Shown: positions 31,150-40,877 of the stretch, in pieces
How the letters are laid out: each line of letters opens with the position of its first letter
Position numbering within the stretch: the stretch's first letter is position 1
Assembly (NCBI GenBank): GCA_033064195.1
Contig: JARBJD010000312.1
Location: forward strand, 1 to 64,000
Length of the DNA: 64,000 nucleotides
Direction of reading: 5' to 3'
DNA from: Blattamonas nauphoetae
Taxonomy: Eukaryota; Preaxostyla; Oxymonadida
Translations under genes and position numbers: made by a program
The notes under the pieces: generated by a model
Told to the model about the DNA's origin: nothing
Databases searched by the model: none
Seen by the model: the letters and a program-made list of their open reading frames with translations, nothing else

Positions 31150-32040
31150 TGGCTGCTCTGAGTTTGAAGATGCGCGCTGCCCAGCTGGCTCGCTCGCCAG
31201 AACAGGAAAAAAGGAGAAAGAAGTGTGGAAACAACGCGACGCCAAGAAGCAAGTGGTGCAGATGAAAGTAGTGGATCAGCCGGAGAAGCGCCTCAAAGTC
31301 GAGCACAAGCGGTAGCTCCAGAGGAGAACGGACGAGGACAGACGAGAGCAGGACGAACAGAACGCGCACGTGTTGGAGTACAGCCGCAAACAGCTTCTGA
31401 TCAAACCGAACACAGAGCGGGCACGCCTTTAGCGGCTGGAAGAGAAGAATGAGCAGCTGCGACGCGAGAAGAGCGAGTTCGAATCGAGGGAGGATGACGA
31501 GCGGGTCGTCTTGATCGGTACAAAGGATGAGTTGATGGAGACAAGATGAAGAGAGATGCGATGCGGGGAGAGGGGTCCAGGAGATAAAACAAGCGATGGA
31601 ATGAAGGAGAGGCTGTTGAGAGACGAAGGAAGAAGAGATCATATCTACGTGTCCATTATTCAACCTTTTTAACATTTTCCGACTCTTCCACTTCGTAAAT
31701 TAACTTCATGTGAGTTGAAAATCCGTTGGATACACGACTGTTTCACAAGAGGGCAAATCGGTGACGGACAGGTCGGATCGAACCCATTGATCGTAATTTT
31801 TCTCTCTGAACTCCAAGAACAGGTATTTTTAAGTTTTTTCTGATTGAATCTAATTTAATTATCACGAATAGAGTCATTTCTGTGTCTGATTCCTGGTTTC
31901 TATCACACCTCATGTCAATAACTCATTTCTCTGTTTAACCTGAAACCACTTCGGAGAAATGGTAAATTCCGATTATGGGTTCCGATATTTCTCCGGTCAG
32001 TGACCGTCAGTACTTTTCGATGAAAACTGACCGGTCAGTG
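31150..32040. other. T2 right part, no supported gene
   Basis: 31,150-31,680 is a purine-rich continuation of the decayed coil. After that the sequence is the element's own 3' end, including an inverse copy of the recurrent motif CAATGGGTTCGATC at about 31,773-31,788. Confidence 0.4.
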
Positions 32041-32058
32041 CCGGTCAGACAAGCCTAG

Positions 32059-32214
32059 TTTAATTTGTATTAAATGAATCCAACTGAGATGTACAACGAA
32101 AGACGTCGAGTATGTTCAGAACAAGCATTAATTGAATCAATGAGAGAAGAGAACTGTTCACTAGTTTCTGAGTATGTCAGAAATAATGTGCCGGTGACGT
32201 ATGTTCATGAGGGA
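32059..32214. repeat. Left TIR of Polinton B, inner part
   Basis: Matches 56,358-56,513 in inverse orientation, including the promoter-like block and the first 47 codons of the repeat-domain gene. The match stops at ATGAGGGA, which defines the inner TIR boundary. Confidence 0.85.
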
Positions 32215-32286
32215 ATCAAAAATTTTAATTTCAATGAAAGAGCAAACGAAAATGAGTCGACAAAAATACAATTCACAAATGATTGA
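32074..32286 (+). CDS. Short reading frame at inner edge of left TIR
   Basis: Seventy residues, identical in layout to 16151-16363. It is the TIR-encoded start of the repeat-domain protein running into the fibre gene region. Whether it is expressed as a separate peptide is unknown. Confidence 0.45.
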   Translation: MNPTEMYNERRRVCSEQALIESMREENCSLVSEYVRNNVPVTYVHEGIKNFNFNERANENESTKIQFTND

Positions 32287-33112
32287 GAAAATGATTGATC
32301 ACAATCTGTCGACAACCAACGAGAATGCAGCAGTGATTGAATCACTTCAGAAGACAACAGAAGCACATACGACAGCGATATCATCAATCCAAAAAGTAGT
32401 CAGCACAAATGGATCGATCGCGACACCAGAAATTGGAGGATTGATCAATGTGAATGGAGCGAAGTGGGATATATCAGAAGGATCACTTCCAAAGTATCCT
32501 GGAACCTATCCGGCTTCAACATTTAAGTCTGGCATTTCAATATCACAATCAATTTCAGAAACTTCAGGAATTCAATTCAATGGTGATGGCATCGTAATGT
32601 GGTCTCCCTGTGACTCACCAGCTTTGTATTACTACGATGAGGACACAGGTTCAGGAGTGTTTTCAATATCCACAACAGGAAGTTTTTCTCAACTGTCAGA
32701 CAGAAGAGTGAAAAGAAATATTGAACCATACCCCGATGTTCTTGAACAACTGAATAAAGTCGAAATTGTGCAGTATCAGTTCAACACATTTGACTCGAAG
32801 ATCAACAAAGTGACAAAGCAAATCGAGAGGGAGACTGATGAAGAACACTTGAGGAACTGCAAAGAGAAATGTGAATGCTTGAAGAAGGAAAGTGAGAAGA
32901 AACACATTGGTGTGATTGCGCAACAGATCCAAGAAATATTCCCTGAGGTTGTGAATGATTCCAATCCAGATTGTCTTCAAGTTGATTATGCTGAACTCTC
33001 TTGCTTCTGCGTGAAAGCAATTCAGGAATTATCCTCTATCATCGGACATCAACAGACACTCATCAATGAACTTGTACAAAAATATAACTCACTGATCAAT
33101 ACTCCAACATGA
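32234..33112 (+). CDS. Fibre-like protein with S74 chaperone domain (Polinton B)
   Basis: About 292 residues, colinear with the copy A protein. It has the same Ser-Asp-Arg-Arg-Val-Lys-Arg-Asn-Ile start of the S74 domain, Ile-Gly-Val-Ile-Ala-Gln-Gln, and a C-terminal helix that in S74 proteins is released after self-cleavage. The shaft region is somewhat shorter than in copy A. It overlaps the convergent 136-residue gene by 17 bases, the same arrangement as in copy A. Looks whole. The start at 32,201 is an alternative. Confidence 0.75.
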   Translation: MKEQTKMSRQKYNSQMIEKMIDHNLSTTNENAAVIESLQKTTEAHTTAISSIQKVVSTNGSIATPEIGGLINVNGAKWDISEGSLPKYPGTYPASTFKSGISISQSISETSGIQFNGDGIVMWSPCDSPALYYYDEDTGSGVFSISTTGSFSQLSDRRVKRNIEPYPDVLEQLNKVEIVQYQFNTFDSKINKVTKQIERETDEEHLRNCKEKCECLKKESEKKHIGVIAQQIQEIFPEVVNDSNPDCLQVDYAELSCFCVKAIQELSSIIGHQQTLINELVQKYNSLINTPT

Positions 33113-33506
33113 GATCAACCAGAAATTCATAATACTCTTTTATTATTTTTCCATTGATTGTTTCCGTTGTTTCCATCTCAATTGATTCACCAGAACTGTC
33201 TTTAAACCAGATCTTCACTATGGACTGTCGAGTACTTAATTCCCACTTCTTTCGCTTCGCAATCTGTTCGTTACAGAAAGCAACAAACGAGTCATTGAAT
33301 GCATCAGTCTGAATCCAATCACCATGGATTGTGATGTGCTGAGGAATATCTTTTGAAATGACAGTTGAGTTACCATTCATTTCTTCCCTCACATGGATGA
33401 GTTTACAGTCGAGGAAATGAACATATTTTTGGTTTCGAGAATTGGTAAAATCAGGAGGGAGTTGAGCAGTGTGAGAATTCTGAATTGAGAAATAACGTTT
33501 GACCAT
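33096..33506 (-). CDS. Conserved small Polinton protein, 136 residues (copy B)
   Basis: Orthologue of 14901-15311 with only a few substitutions, which supports real constraint on this protein despite its unknown role. It starts just downstream of an AAAATAAAA block (the promoter-like motif on the minus strand). Confidence 0.65.
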   Translation of the reverse strand: MVKRYFSIQNSHTAQLPPDFTNSRNQKYVHFLDCKLIHVREEMNGNSTVISKDIPQHITIHGDWIQTDAFNDSFVAFCNEQIAKRKKWELSTRQSIVKIWFKDSSGESIEMETTETINGKIIKEYYEFLVDLMLEY

Positions 33507-35226
33507 TTGTGATTTCTACAAAAATAAAATATTCAATTGAATATCCTCTCTTCACTTCTTCATAAGCTTCTTGGAGTCGACGATCAATGACATATCGCAC
33601 TCGTGGTTGTCCATTCTCAATCCAGAACAACCAGTATGTAGCCTGATGCAATGCCAAAATAGGTGGAGGAGGTCCATCTTTGGTTGATGTGAAATATGGA
33701 TCTAGTTCTCCCTGATTGATTGGTGTTCCTCTGTAGACAATATTCACTGATTCTGCTGTTGAAATACCTTCTTCTCCACCAGCAATTTCACTTCGATCTG
33801 TTGGAACCATAAATGTGAAACAAGTTGCATCTGTAACTGGTTTTGTTCTCTTGTAATCCTTTGCTTTATAGTCAAACACTCGAGTTGAACAAATCGAATT
33901 CTCAAACTCTTCTGTTGCAGAACAACCAATGAAATCACCGTTCACCATCATCATTTGATAGAACTCTGGTGATATTGTTGACATTGGGAAATTGGGAAAG
34001 TTGGATCCAAGCATTTCGAAGTGACCAACAAAGTGAGGATTTCTGAAGACTGTACATTCGTTTGGTCTTTCAGGGAATAAGCACATTAGATTCATGAGAT
34101 TGTTGAGTTTGATACTGATGTTTGATCTCACTCCCATGACATTCGCTTTTGTTTGGAATGATTGTGTGTCAATTCTTTCTGCTTTCATGACATACAGAGT
34201 CTTCGAATATGTGTTGAAGAGGGATTGTTTTGTTGCATCAGTGATTTGATATCCATAGCAAATTGTTGAGACTTTGTCCACCGAAGAGGATTGAACAGTG
34301 CAAGTGAAACTTATGGCTCCAACCTCAGCGACTGTACTGGCAGGTGGAGCATAGCTCTTTTTATTGTAAGCTTTCAGTACTGGATTTCCTATCTGTGTAA
34401 ATTCCTGTGTTACTGGAGAAAAGTCCCCATCAGACATCAAGAGCATGTTGGTTTGATCCGACATACTTGTCAAGTCTTTATCTGGAAACAATTCACGACA
34501 ACCTTGGGAAGATTTTCGAATGACAGTTGAATGTTGAATTGGACAATACACTAGTGAATCGGTTGTCAAGTGAAATCTTAATCGCAAATTACCAAAGATT
34601 GAATTGGGATATTGATCAAATGTACTCAGTGGAGGTAGATTCACAAATGGAATAACCAAAGGAATTGTCTTAGTGAGCTTATTTGTGGATTTATTGACGG
34701 GAACATTGTAGAATCCACACACACTCTGATCCATTCTCTGAACATTTTCCCACAAACTGTAACAGTGCTTCATATTGTTTTTCTCTTCGTACGACTTGAA
34801 TGTGTGATACAGAAAAGATTCATGAACGTGATTGTTCTGAAGTGAATTATCAATAATGTTTCCATGACTGTCAACGAGTCTCATATCTCGAATTGCATCT
34901 GAGGATGATTTGTATCCGACGAATATACCGGATAGTCCGACGTACTCTCCTGTTTCACTACTCGTATATGAATATGGAACAGTAATCGTGAGATCAATTC
35001 GCAAATGACTCTTCATAAATTCAGTAACATCGTGACCGTCATAGCACAGTGGAACTTCAATCTCATCTCCGATTCTGCATGGCATTGGAGGATTTGTAGG
35101 ATGCACTTCTTGAATGGAGTAGATGTGTGGTTCTGAATCCCACTGTTTCGGCAGATATGATTGCACTTCAATTTGCTCAATTAATGTCGATGTTGGTTTG
35201 GATTGATTTGATCTGATACTTCTCAT
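33451..35226 (-). CDS. Capsid-sized protein 2 (Polinton B)
   Basis: 591 residues, colinear with the 562-residue copy A protein through its whole length and slightly longer at the C-terminus. All motifs shared with capsid-sized protein 1 are retained (Lys-His-Cys block, Tyr-Pro-Asn-Ser-Ile-Phe-Gly, Phe-Arg-Asn-Pro, Pro-Pro-Pro-Pro-Ile-Leu-Ala). The differences between copies are scattered substitutions concentrated in presumed surface loops, for example around residues 70-90 and 235-300. Confidence 0.65.
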   Translation of the reverse strand: MRSIRSNQSKPTSTLIEQIEVQSYLPKQWDSEPHIYSIQEVHPTNPPMPCRIGDEIEVPLCYDGHDVTEFMKSHLRIDLTITVPYSYTSSETGEYVGLSGIFVGYKSSSDAIRDMRLVDSHGNIIDNSLQNNHVHESFLYHTFKSYEEKNNMKHCYSLWENVQRMDQSVCGFYNVPVNKSTNKLTKTIPLVIPFVNLPPLSTFDQYPNSIFGNLRLRFHLTTDSLVYCPIQHSTVIRKSSQGCRELFPDKDLTSMSDQTNMLLMSDGDFSPVTQEFTQIGNPVLKAYNKKSYAPPASTVAEVGAISFTCTVQSSSVDKVSTICYGYQITDATKQSLFNTYSKTLYVMKAERIDTQSFQTKANVMGVRSNISIKLNNLMNLMCLFPERPNECTVFRNPHFVGHFEMLGSNFPNFPMSTISPEFYQMMMVNGDFIGCSATEEFENSICSTRVFDYKAKDYKRTKPVTDATCFTFMVPTDRSEIAGGEEGISTAESVNIVYRGTPINQGELDPYFTSTKDGPPPPILALHQATYWLFWIENGQPRVRYVIDRRLQEAYEEVKRGYSIEYFIFVEITNGQTLFLNSEFSHCSTPS

Positions 35227-35273
35227 TTATAGAAAAATAAAAAATATAATATCATTATTTTCTTTTACCGTTT

Positions 35274-37142
35274 TCACTTTGGAATAATTCCTAAATCTTT
35301 ATGTAATGTTTTCAATGTATGATTAGGATAGTATTCGACTCTTGGTTCACCACTACTATATCGTAATACCCACCACGTTGTGGCAGTAGTAGCTAATATA
35401 GGTGCTGGAGGATGTGTAAATGTTATCATATCTCCTCCACTTTGACTTGGGTCGTACACATTGTAGTATGTGTCGAGATTGCCTTGATATATTGGTTGAG
35501 ATCTCAATGTGACTGCAACATTCACACCTCTGGAACTGATTGAATCATTATAGTTCGTTGGACATCCACTTCTCTGTGTGGAGAAGCACAAGAGGAAGTC
35601 AGTGTTGTCATGAATCGGTCGCACTCTTGTCATTGTTTCACGAGGATATGTTCCGTCACCGGAGAGTTTCTCTTCAACGAGAGAATCTGTAAGTGATCGC
35701 TCCAAATCATCTGGAACAGTGAGGTATGAATCAAGGTTGAGAGTCGACAATGCGAACTGGTAGAAGCGAGCTCCAATAGTTGTCGTTGGTTGTTCTGGAT
35801 AATATCTGTTTTGTAGATTCACTTGGATGTTCTTCTGCATTGGATTGTGGAAACAAGTGATTTCATTATCGTAGTGACGGAAGAGAAGCATAATATCCTT
35901 GGCATTCACAAGTACCATCTGTTGAGTACAGTCCATTCCTGTTGCCGTTGGTGTCTTTTGAAATGGATAGAATGAGATCTTTTCTGCTGGAATTGTTCCA
36001 GGACGATTTGTGTACATCTGCTTCAGATTCTCTTTCGCAATGTCTTTAATATTGTATCCAGAACTCATGCAATACACATCATCAATTTGATAATCAAGAA
36101 TGTTCAATGATATATATTGATCCACGTATACAGGTTCTGATGTCAGGACATTGGCTGTAGTGCTAAAAGCGTCTTTTATAACCGATGGTTGGAGAAATGA
36201 TTGACCGATTTGAACGAAGTTCTTGGTGCATGAGGTTACGAGATTGTTCAGAAAAAAGGGACGGTGTTGAATAGTACTTTGAATTGCTCCTTTTATGTTT
36301 GGTGCTGCTGCAGTTCCAGTAACGAGTGATGATAGTGTATTTTTCAATGTCAGTTCAGGATTCACAGGGCAGCAGACAAAAGCATCCTCATTGATGTACA
36401 CACTCAATTTCAAATCACCGAATAGACATCGTGGATAGTCAGTCATACCTGAGAAAATGAGAAGATCTTCAAGATTGATTGACACACGGATTGGCACATC
36501 AATACTGTCACATAAAGTACTAGTGACTTTGAATCCTGTGAAGTCTGATAAAGGAATATAAACACCAGCAACCGATTCATCATGATTCCATGCATTCTGC
36601 CAAGGTGTGTGACAATGTTTTCGATTCTCCAATTGACTCTTTGGTTTGATCATATTGTAGATGTGAGATTCCATTGATACATCATTGGTTGTTGTGCTGA
36701 TGATTCTCTGATTGTTGTGGAGAACAGTAAGACTCCGAAAGATGGATGCTGAATGCTTGAGTCCAACAAAGATGAATATTCTCTTATTCATCAAAGATCC
36801 AATTTTTCCAGTTTCCCATTGCCAATTGTTGAGTTTCAATGTCGCTGTCACTGTGAATGTAATGAAGGAATCATCGATTTGACAAATGTCCTGATTACCA
36901 GTCAATGGAATGATTATTTCCTGTCCTTTGTAGAAGCGTGAATTCTCTGATGGTTTCAATTCTTGCATCGAAGCACTATGTGCTCCATCATTCATGAGGT
37001 AATTAATGTGATGTTCAGACATGAGTTGTTGTTGTATTTGACCAATGTCATCTCTTGTGTACTTGACTGATCCAGTTGTATTTCCAGTCAATGATGTAGC
37101 TCCAGTTCTTTTGTTTGTCAGATGTGTTATATGCGAGTTCAT
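35274..37142 (-). CDS. Capsid-sized protein 1, probable major capsid protein (Polinton B)
   Basis: 622 residues, same length class as copy A. The N-terminal 110 residues, including Pro-Leu-Thr-Gly-Asn-Gln-Asp-Ile-Cys, are almost invariant between copies. Changes cluster around residues 105-125, 205-215 and 275-345, again like loops of a jelly-roll protein. Looks whole. ATG at 37,142 follows the motif TTTTTTTATTTTTGATAAA. Confidence 0.65.
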   Translation of the reverse strand: MNSHITHLTNKRTGATSLTGNTTGSVKYTRDDIGQIQQQLMSEHHINYLMNDGAHSASMQELKPSENSRFYKGQEIIIPLTGNQDICQIDDSFITFTVTATLKLNNWQWETGKIGSLMNKRIFIFVGLKHSASIFRSLTVLHNNQRIISTTTNDVSMESHIYNMIKPKSQLENRKHCHTPWQNAWNHDESVAGVYIPLSDFTGFKVTSTLCDSIDVPIRVSINLEDLLIFSGMTDYPRCLFGDLKLSVYINEDAFVCCPVNPELTLKNTLSSLVTGTAAAPNIKGAIQSTIQHRPFFLNNLVTSCTKNFVQIGQSFLQPSVIKDAFSTTANVLTSEPVYVDQYISLNILDYQIDDVYCMSSGYNIKDIAKENLKQMYTNRPGTIPAEKISFYPFQKTPTATGMDCTQQMVLVNAKDIMLLFRHYDNEITCFHNPMQKNIQVNLQNRYYPEQPTTTIGARFYQFALSTLNLDSYLTVPDDLERSLTDSLVEEKLSGDGTYPRETMTRVRPIHDNTDFLLCFSTQRSGCPTNYNDSISSRGVNVAVTLRSQPIYQGNLDTYYNVYDPSQSGGDMITFTHPPAPILATTATTWWVLRYSSGEPRVEYYPNHTLKTLHKDLGIIPK

Positions 37143-37170
37143 TTTATCAAAAATAAAAAAACAATATTGC

Positions 37171-37473
37171 TTATTTCTTTTTCAGTTTCTTCTTCTTTGC
37201 TTTCGGCTTCAGCTTTTCTTCTAGTCTCAGTATTTCACCTCTGAGCTTGTTCGCAACTGCAGTGTTTCCTTCATTCATTGCTTGTTCATACTGAGCCATC
37301 TTTTCTGCATGGATTTGCTGATCCGACTTCACATCTGGTATCAGTTCAATACCTGTCTGTGCTACCTTCGAAATCAGCGGTCCAACAAAGGGGATGAGAT
37401 TCAGAAATGGAGCTCCCACACGAAGAATTGTTTTTCCGACTCCTGCTAATTTTGATAACCAACCTGGTGCCAT
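37171..37473 (-). CDS. Short amphipathic MAPG protein 2 (Polinton B)
   Basis: 100 residues; ATG 37,473 gives Met-Ala-Pro-Gly-Trp. The hydrophobic head is identical to copy A and the Lys-rich tail differs slightly in length. Strict conservation of the head fits a membrane-active role. Confidence 0.65.
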   Translation of the reverse strand: MAPGWLSKLAGVGKTILRVGAPFLNLIPFVGPLISKVAQTGIELIPDVKSDQQIHAEKMAQYEQAMNEGNTAVANKLRGEILRLEEKLKPKAKKKKLKKK

Positions 37474-37510
37474 TTTAGGAAAATAAAAATATTCGAATAC
37501 TAGTGAATGT

Positions 37511-37819
37511 TTATCCTTTGAATTGAATTTTGGAATTTGACGAGAGTGGCATATCATCATTTGAGTATCGTCCATTTCGAGGTGGTTCGTACTCGATCAT
37601 CTTTGGATTTTGTTGTCGATTGATTGCCTTATTCTGTTGATAAACGTCCATCATTCCTCCTAATCCATTCAGTATTCCACCTGCTGTTTGTCCGAATTTA
37701 CTGTTCGTTTGAGAGAGTAATCCACCACCGACTTGAAGCAACGTTGGAGCTAGAGGTTTGATGAATTGAAAGAATTGCTTGCCTATATTTTTGAGTTTGT
37801 TGAAACTTCCTGGTGCCAT
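37511..37819 (-). CDS. Short amphipathic MAPG protein 1 (Polinton B)
   Basis: 102 residues, differing from copy A at only about two positions, the strongest conservation of any gene in the element. Its 3' end is 37 bases from the start of MAPG protein 2, so the pair could share regulation. Confidence 0.65.
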   Translation of the reverse strand: MAPGSFNKLKNIGKQFFQFIKPLAPTLLQVGGGLLSQTNSKFGQTAGGILNGLGGMMDVYQQNKAINRQQNPKMIEYEPPRNGRYSNDDMPLSSNSKIQFKG

Positions 37820-37932
37820 TTATGCAATTTTGAGAAATTGTGTTGAAGAGACGAAGTCTATTTAAGTAAAAATAAAAAATACAATTCATTTATAATTTAT
37901 GCGAGGAAATAATCTCAGAAGAGATTTCTGCC

Positions 37933-38523
37933 CTAACGGGGTATAGCTTTCGTCAGAGAAATGCCATATTTGAGAATAGTGTTGTATGCTTCATTGTAGG
38001 CAATACTCATGTCTTTTCCTCCAACAAGGATCTTGAAAATGGTTCTAAACACTGGGAGTTTATTCAGACATAGGCACTTATCGGACAGATCATCCAGTTC
38101 GATCACCACATCATTGATCCCAGTGAGTGTCGCAATCAGAGCACATAAATCACTTTGGTTTGTGATCAGTTTCTTCGAAGGTTCAATGAGATTATTCAGT
38201 AGTTTCTTTTCACACGCGAATGCATTCTTGTAAACTAGCAATAGTTGATCTTTGAATGCTGAAATGTTAGACGTGTATTCTCGGAGTGGAATGGAACGGC
38301 TCTGAATTGGTGCTGATGGATATGTCTCCAGTGGTGGATCATAAGCACCTCGTTCATTGGATACCACAGGTTCAGAGCACACTCTTTCCATCTCCATCTT
38401 CGATCCTCTATTATCTACGCCAGCTTTGCTCCTATCCTCGATGATGACATTGTTGGTGATTGATGTTGGTACTGAAGAAGAACTTGTGTGTTTTGTAAAT
38501 TGACAACTTAGAATTGGTTGCAT
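37933..38523 (-). CDS. Conserved Polinton protein, about 196 residues (copy B)
   Basis: Orthologue of 9798-10424. The C-terminal helical domain is nearly invariant, while the N-terminal linker is about a dozen residues shorter, consistent with a flexible region. Confidence 0.7.
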   Translation of the reverse strand: MQPILSCQFTKHTSSSSVPTSITNNVIIEDRSKAGVDNRGSKMEMERVCSEPVVSNERGAYDPPLETYPSAPIQSRSIPLREYTSNISAFKDQLLLVYKNAFACEKKLLNNLIEPSKKLITNQSDLCALIATLTGINDVVIELDDLSDKCLCLNKLPVFRTIFKILVGGKDMSIAYNEAYNTILKYGISLTKAIPR

Positions 38524-38566
38524 CACTTTCTATAAAAATAAAAAATATATATTAATGTTTTTAAAT

Positions 38567-39529
38567 TCACATTTCTGCTCGATCTATAGCTCCCATTCCA
38601 GAACTGTCCAACTGTGCAAATCGATAATACCCAGGCATTTCAGATTGGTATCCACTGATATCATCATCTGTGACTGTTTTGAATGCTTTGGCTTTCAGTT
38701 TATTAACTTCTGTTGATATGTGAGTTGAATAGCGAGTACAGTATTCCGATAAATACGTTGTATCTTGAGTGATCATTTGGAGAAACACTGGATAAATCTG
38801 ATCTTTGAAGGCTTTCTTTTGTTTCATACTGGGATTGTAGTCCTGAACATGATCATGAAGCCATTGATCCCACATCAGTGATGCAATCTGTGATTGAATT
38901 GAATTGAACACCATATTGTCTAACACATTCTTGCTGGGATCAGCTGGATTGCTTCGATTTGCACGAGTCATTCCCAATGTGTTTGTCATGTGTTCACCAA
39001 CAGCTCTCTTCATTATTGCGTATGGTTGTTGAGATCTTTGTGTTTTCATATCTGCATAACTGATGTCTCGAGAATTGGTTGGCAAATCGTATGTTCCATT
39101 CTTGAGGAAATTCCGATGCACCGCTTTTATTTTCCTTCCATTTTGTTGATTAAATGATGTGTATGGTTTCTGTCTTCGCATATCTGGTGTTGGATTCATC
39201 GCATAGTATGTGTCTTTGACTGGTCTACTGTTGTATGGAGTTAGCATAGCACCATTGACTGCAATCAGATCTCCAGTATCATTATCGTAGACCATCACAT
39301 CAGGAACTTGTCCATATTGTTCTATTTTCGCAGTCCAATTTCGTCCTGTTCTTGTAATATACTCACGTGCTGATGGAAGACTACACAGAGCATCATTGCG
39401 TCTGGTTTGAATATCATCGTCGGCATAGATTCGTTTCAATGCTGCTTGAGTCTCTGCTGCGTATCTCATTCTTGGTTTCTTCGCTTGTGCTTTTCTTTGT
39501 GGTTGAACGTACACTATCTTTTGTGACAT
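38567..39529 (-). CDS. Conserved Polinton protein, 320 residues (copy B)
   Basis: Same length as the copy A protein and about 96 percent identical by eye. The basic N-terminal 25 residues and the C-terminal Gly-Tyr-Tyr-Arg-Phe-Ala-Gln segment are unchanged. It is divergent from the ATPase gene, with both promoters in about 60 bases of A/T-rich sequence. Confidence 0.75.
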   Translation of the reverse strand: MSQKIVYVQPQRKAQAKKPRMRYAAETQAALKRIYADDDIQTRRNDALCSLPSAREYITRTGRNWTAKIEQYGQVPDVMVYDNDTGDLIAVNGAMLTPYNSRPVKDTYYAMNPTPDMRRQKPYTSFNQQNGRKIKAVHRNFLKNGTYDLPTNSRDISYADMKTQRSQQPYAIMKRAVGEHMTNTLGMTRANRSNPADPSKNVLDNMVFNSIQSQIASLMWDQWLHDHVQDYNPSMKQKKAFKDQIYPVFLQMITQDTTYLSEYCTRYSTHISTEVNKLKAKAFKTVTDDDISGYQSEMPGYYRFAQLDSSGMGAIDRAEM

Positions 39530-39590
39530 TGTGTGTTTTCATACAAAATAAAAAAACCAAAAGTATATTTTAATTAGAGTTAAATCATAA

Positions 39591-40472
39591 ATGAACAAAT
39601 CGAATATGGCTAAACCAGAGGTTTCGCGGAGGGTGGAACCCTTGTCTCTAACAGCATACGTGAATGCTAAATTGAGTGAAGCATCTAGTAGGAATGTGTC
39701 TCATGAAGTGCAATCACAAATACATCCAGACTTGAATTTCAATCGCAATAGTGTCAATGTCCTCGTTGGGAATAGAGGAAGTGGAAAAACCTTTAATGCT
39801 CTTCGGGAAGTTGCCAAGCTCCAGAATGTTCGAGTTAGGAATGAACTGTTCCATCTCTTTGTCTTCGTGACTGATAAGAACATTGATCCTACATTCGACA
39901 AGTTCAAACCAATTCTGAACGTTCCTTATGTGAAAGTGAAATACGATGATGCATTTCCATTTCTGTTGGAACTCTCTGAATCGAAAGCTGCGTATGAAGA
40001 AATTATGGACAATCAATGGCAGAACAGAATCACAGATGAATGCAGAGAGAATCTCTTTGACTCACTTTACATTGATGACTTCTCAGTGAAGAATCTCCAA
40101 ACGATTATCCTTCTTGATGACTGTCGTAGAATCCTTGGGGAACGTAGAACATCCAAAAATAGAATGACAATGATGGACTTATTATTGGAAAATCGACAAC
40201 CGAAATTCACATTCTTTCTGACAATGCATGAGCTCTTCAGTTTGTCAGCTGACATGAAGTCAAACATCGATTCGATGTGGATTTTTGGAGGATTCAACAA
40301 AGAACGAATCAGTCGAGTCTATCCTCAGTTGAACTCACCAATTGATATTCGACAATTCTGGAATGTCTACCAAAGGAAACAAAAATGTGAAGCAGTCATT
40401 CTTCGATACAACACTGATGGAGTTGCTCTGACAGAGATCAACAAAGAAGGGTTAAACCGGACTGTCCGATAA
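39591..40472 (+). CDS. A32/FtsK-HerA-like packaging ATPase (Polinton B)
   Basis: 293 residues with Walker A Gly-Asn-Arg-Gly-Ser-Gly-Lys-Thr near residue 60 and Walker B Ile-Ile-Leu-Leu-Asp-Asp near 172. The N-terminal 35 residues (Met-Asn-Lys-Ser-Asn-Met-Ala-Lys-Pro) are not in the copy A reading frame as called. The start follows an A/T-rich stretch shared with the divergent 320-residue gene. Looks whole. Confidence 0.85.
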   Translation: MNKSNMAKPEVSRRVEPLSLTAYVNAKLSEASSRNVSHEVQSQIHPDLNFNRNSVNVLVGNRGSGKTFNALREVAKLQNVRVRNELFHLFVFVTDKNIDPTFDKFKPILNVPYVKVKYDDAFPFLLELSESKAAYEEIMDNQWQNRITDECRENLFDSLYIDDFSVKNLQTIILLDDCRRILGERRTSKNRMTMMDLLLENRQPKFTFFLTMHELFSLSADMKSNIDSMWIFGGFNKERISRVYPQLNSPIDIRQFWNVYQRKQKCEAVILRYNTDGVALTEINKEGLNRTVR

Positions 40473-40778
40473 TTCTTGAATAAGGTTTCCAATTGAGTCA
40501 GTCAGCGCTCGAATTGATTCTTCAATGTCTGATAATCTTTGATCAATCGATAGTGAATTAGGAGGAGTGGAAGCATCGACATATCGTTTCCTCAGTGCAA
40601 TCTCACCTCTTATTTTTGTTATTCTGTATCCATCGATTTGAATCATCCTATTCAGTTTCTGAGTTGTGTACTCATTCAGTTCTTTTCTATTCTTCTCCAA
40701 GTATCTCTGAAAGTCGTGGATGTTTGTGAACTCCTTTTGTTCTGGATCAAACGGTTCTAATATTTTCAGTGATGTCAT
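40452..40778 (-). CDS. Small coiled-coil protein (Polinton B)
   Basis: 108 residues, orthologue of 7548-7907. The coiled-coil C-terminus is shorter. Its 3' end overlaps the convergent ATPase by 21 bases. The 99 bases between it and the integrase carry ATTTTTATTT before the ATG. Confidence 0.7.
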   Translation of the reverse strand: MTSLKILEPFDPEQKEFTNIHDFQRYLEKNRKELNEYTTQKLNRMIQIDGYRITKIRGEIALRKRYVDASTPPNSLSIDQRLSDIEESIRALTDSIGNLIQELSDSPV

Positions 40779-40877
40779 TTAAGTGAAATAAAAATATTTG
40801 AAACAGTATTGAAAACGAACAAAGTTCTCAGATCGAAGATCGCACTACGCTAGATTGAAGCGAACGAAGTTCTGAGG

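Larger units (their letters stand above)
28922..32058. mobile_element. hAT-like non-autonomous element T2 with captured host gene
   Basis: It has the same TIR as T1, and its last 140 bases are nearly identical to those of T1 (CTTCGGAGAAAT, ATTTCTCCGGTCAGTGACCG), so the two are one family with different interiors. The outer flanks are TTTAATTT at 26,586-26,593 and 32,059-32,066, an 8-bp duplication once T1 is set aside; the homologous right TIR near 56,500 shows this sequence once. No transposase is seen. The interior holds a decayed Cys-rich/coiled-coil host gene. Confidence 0.75.
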
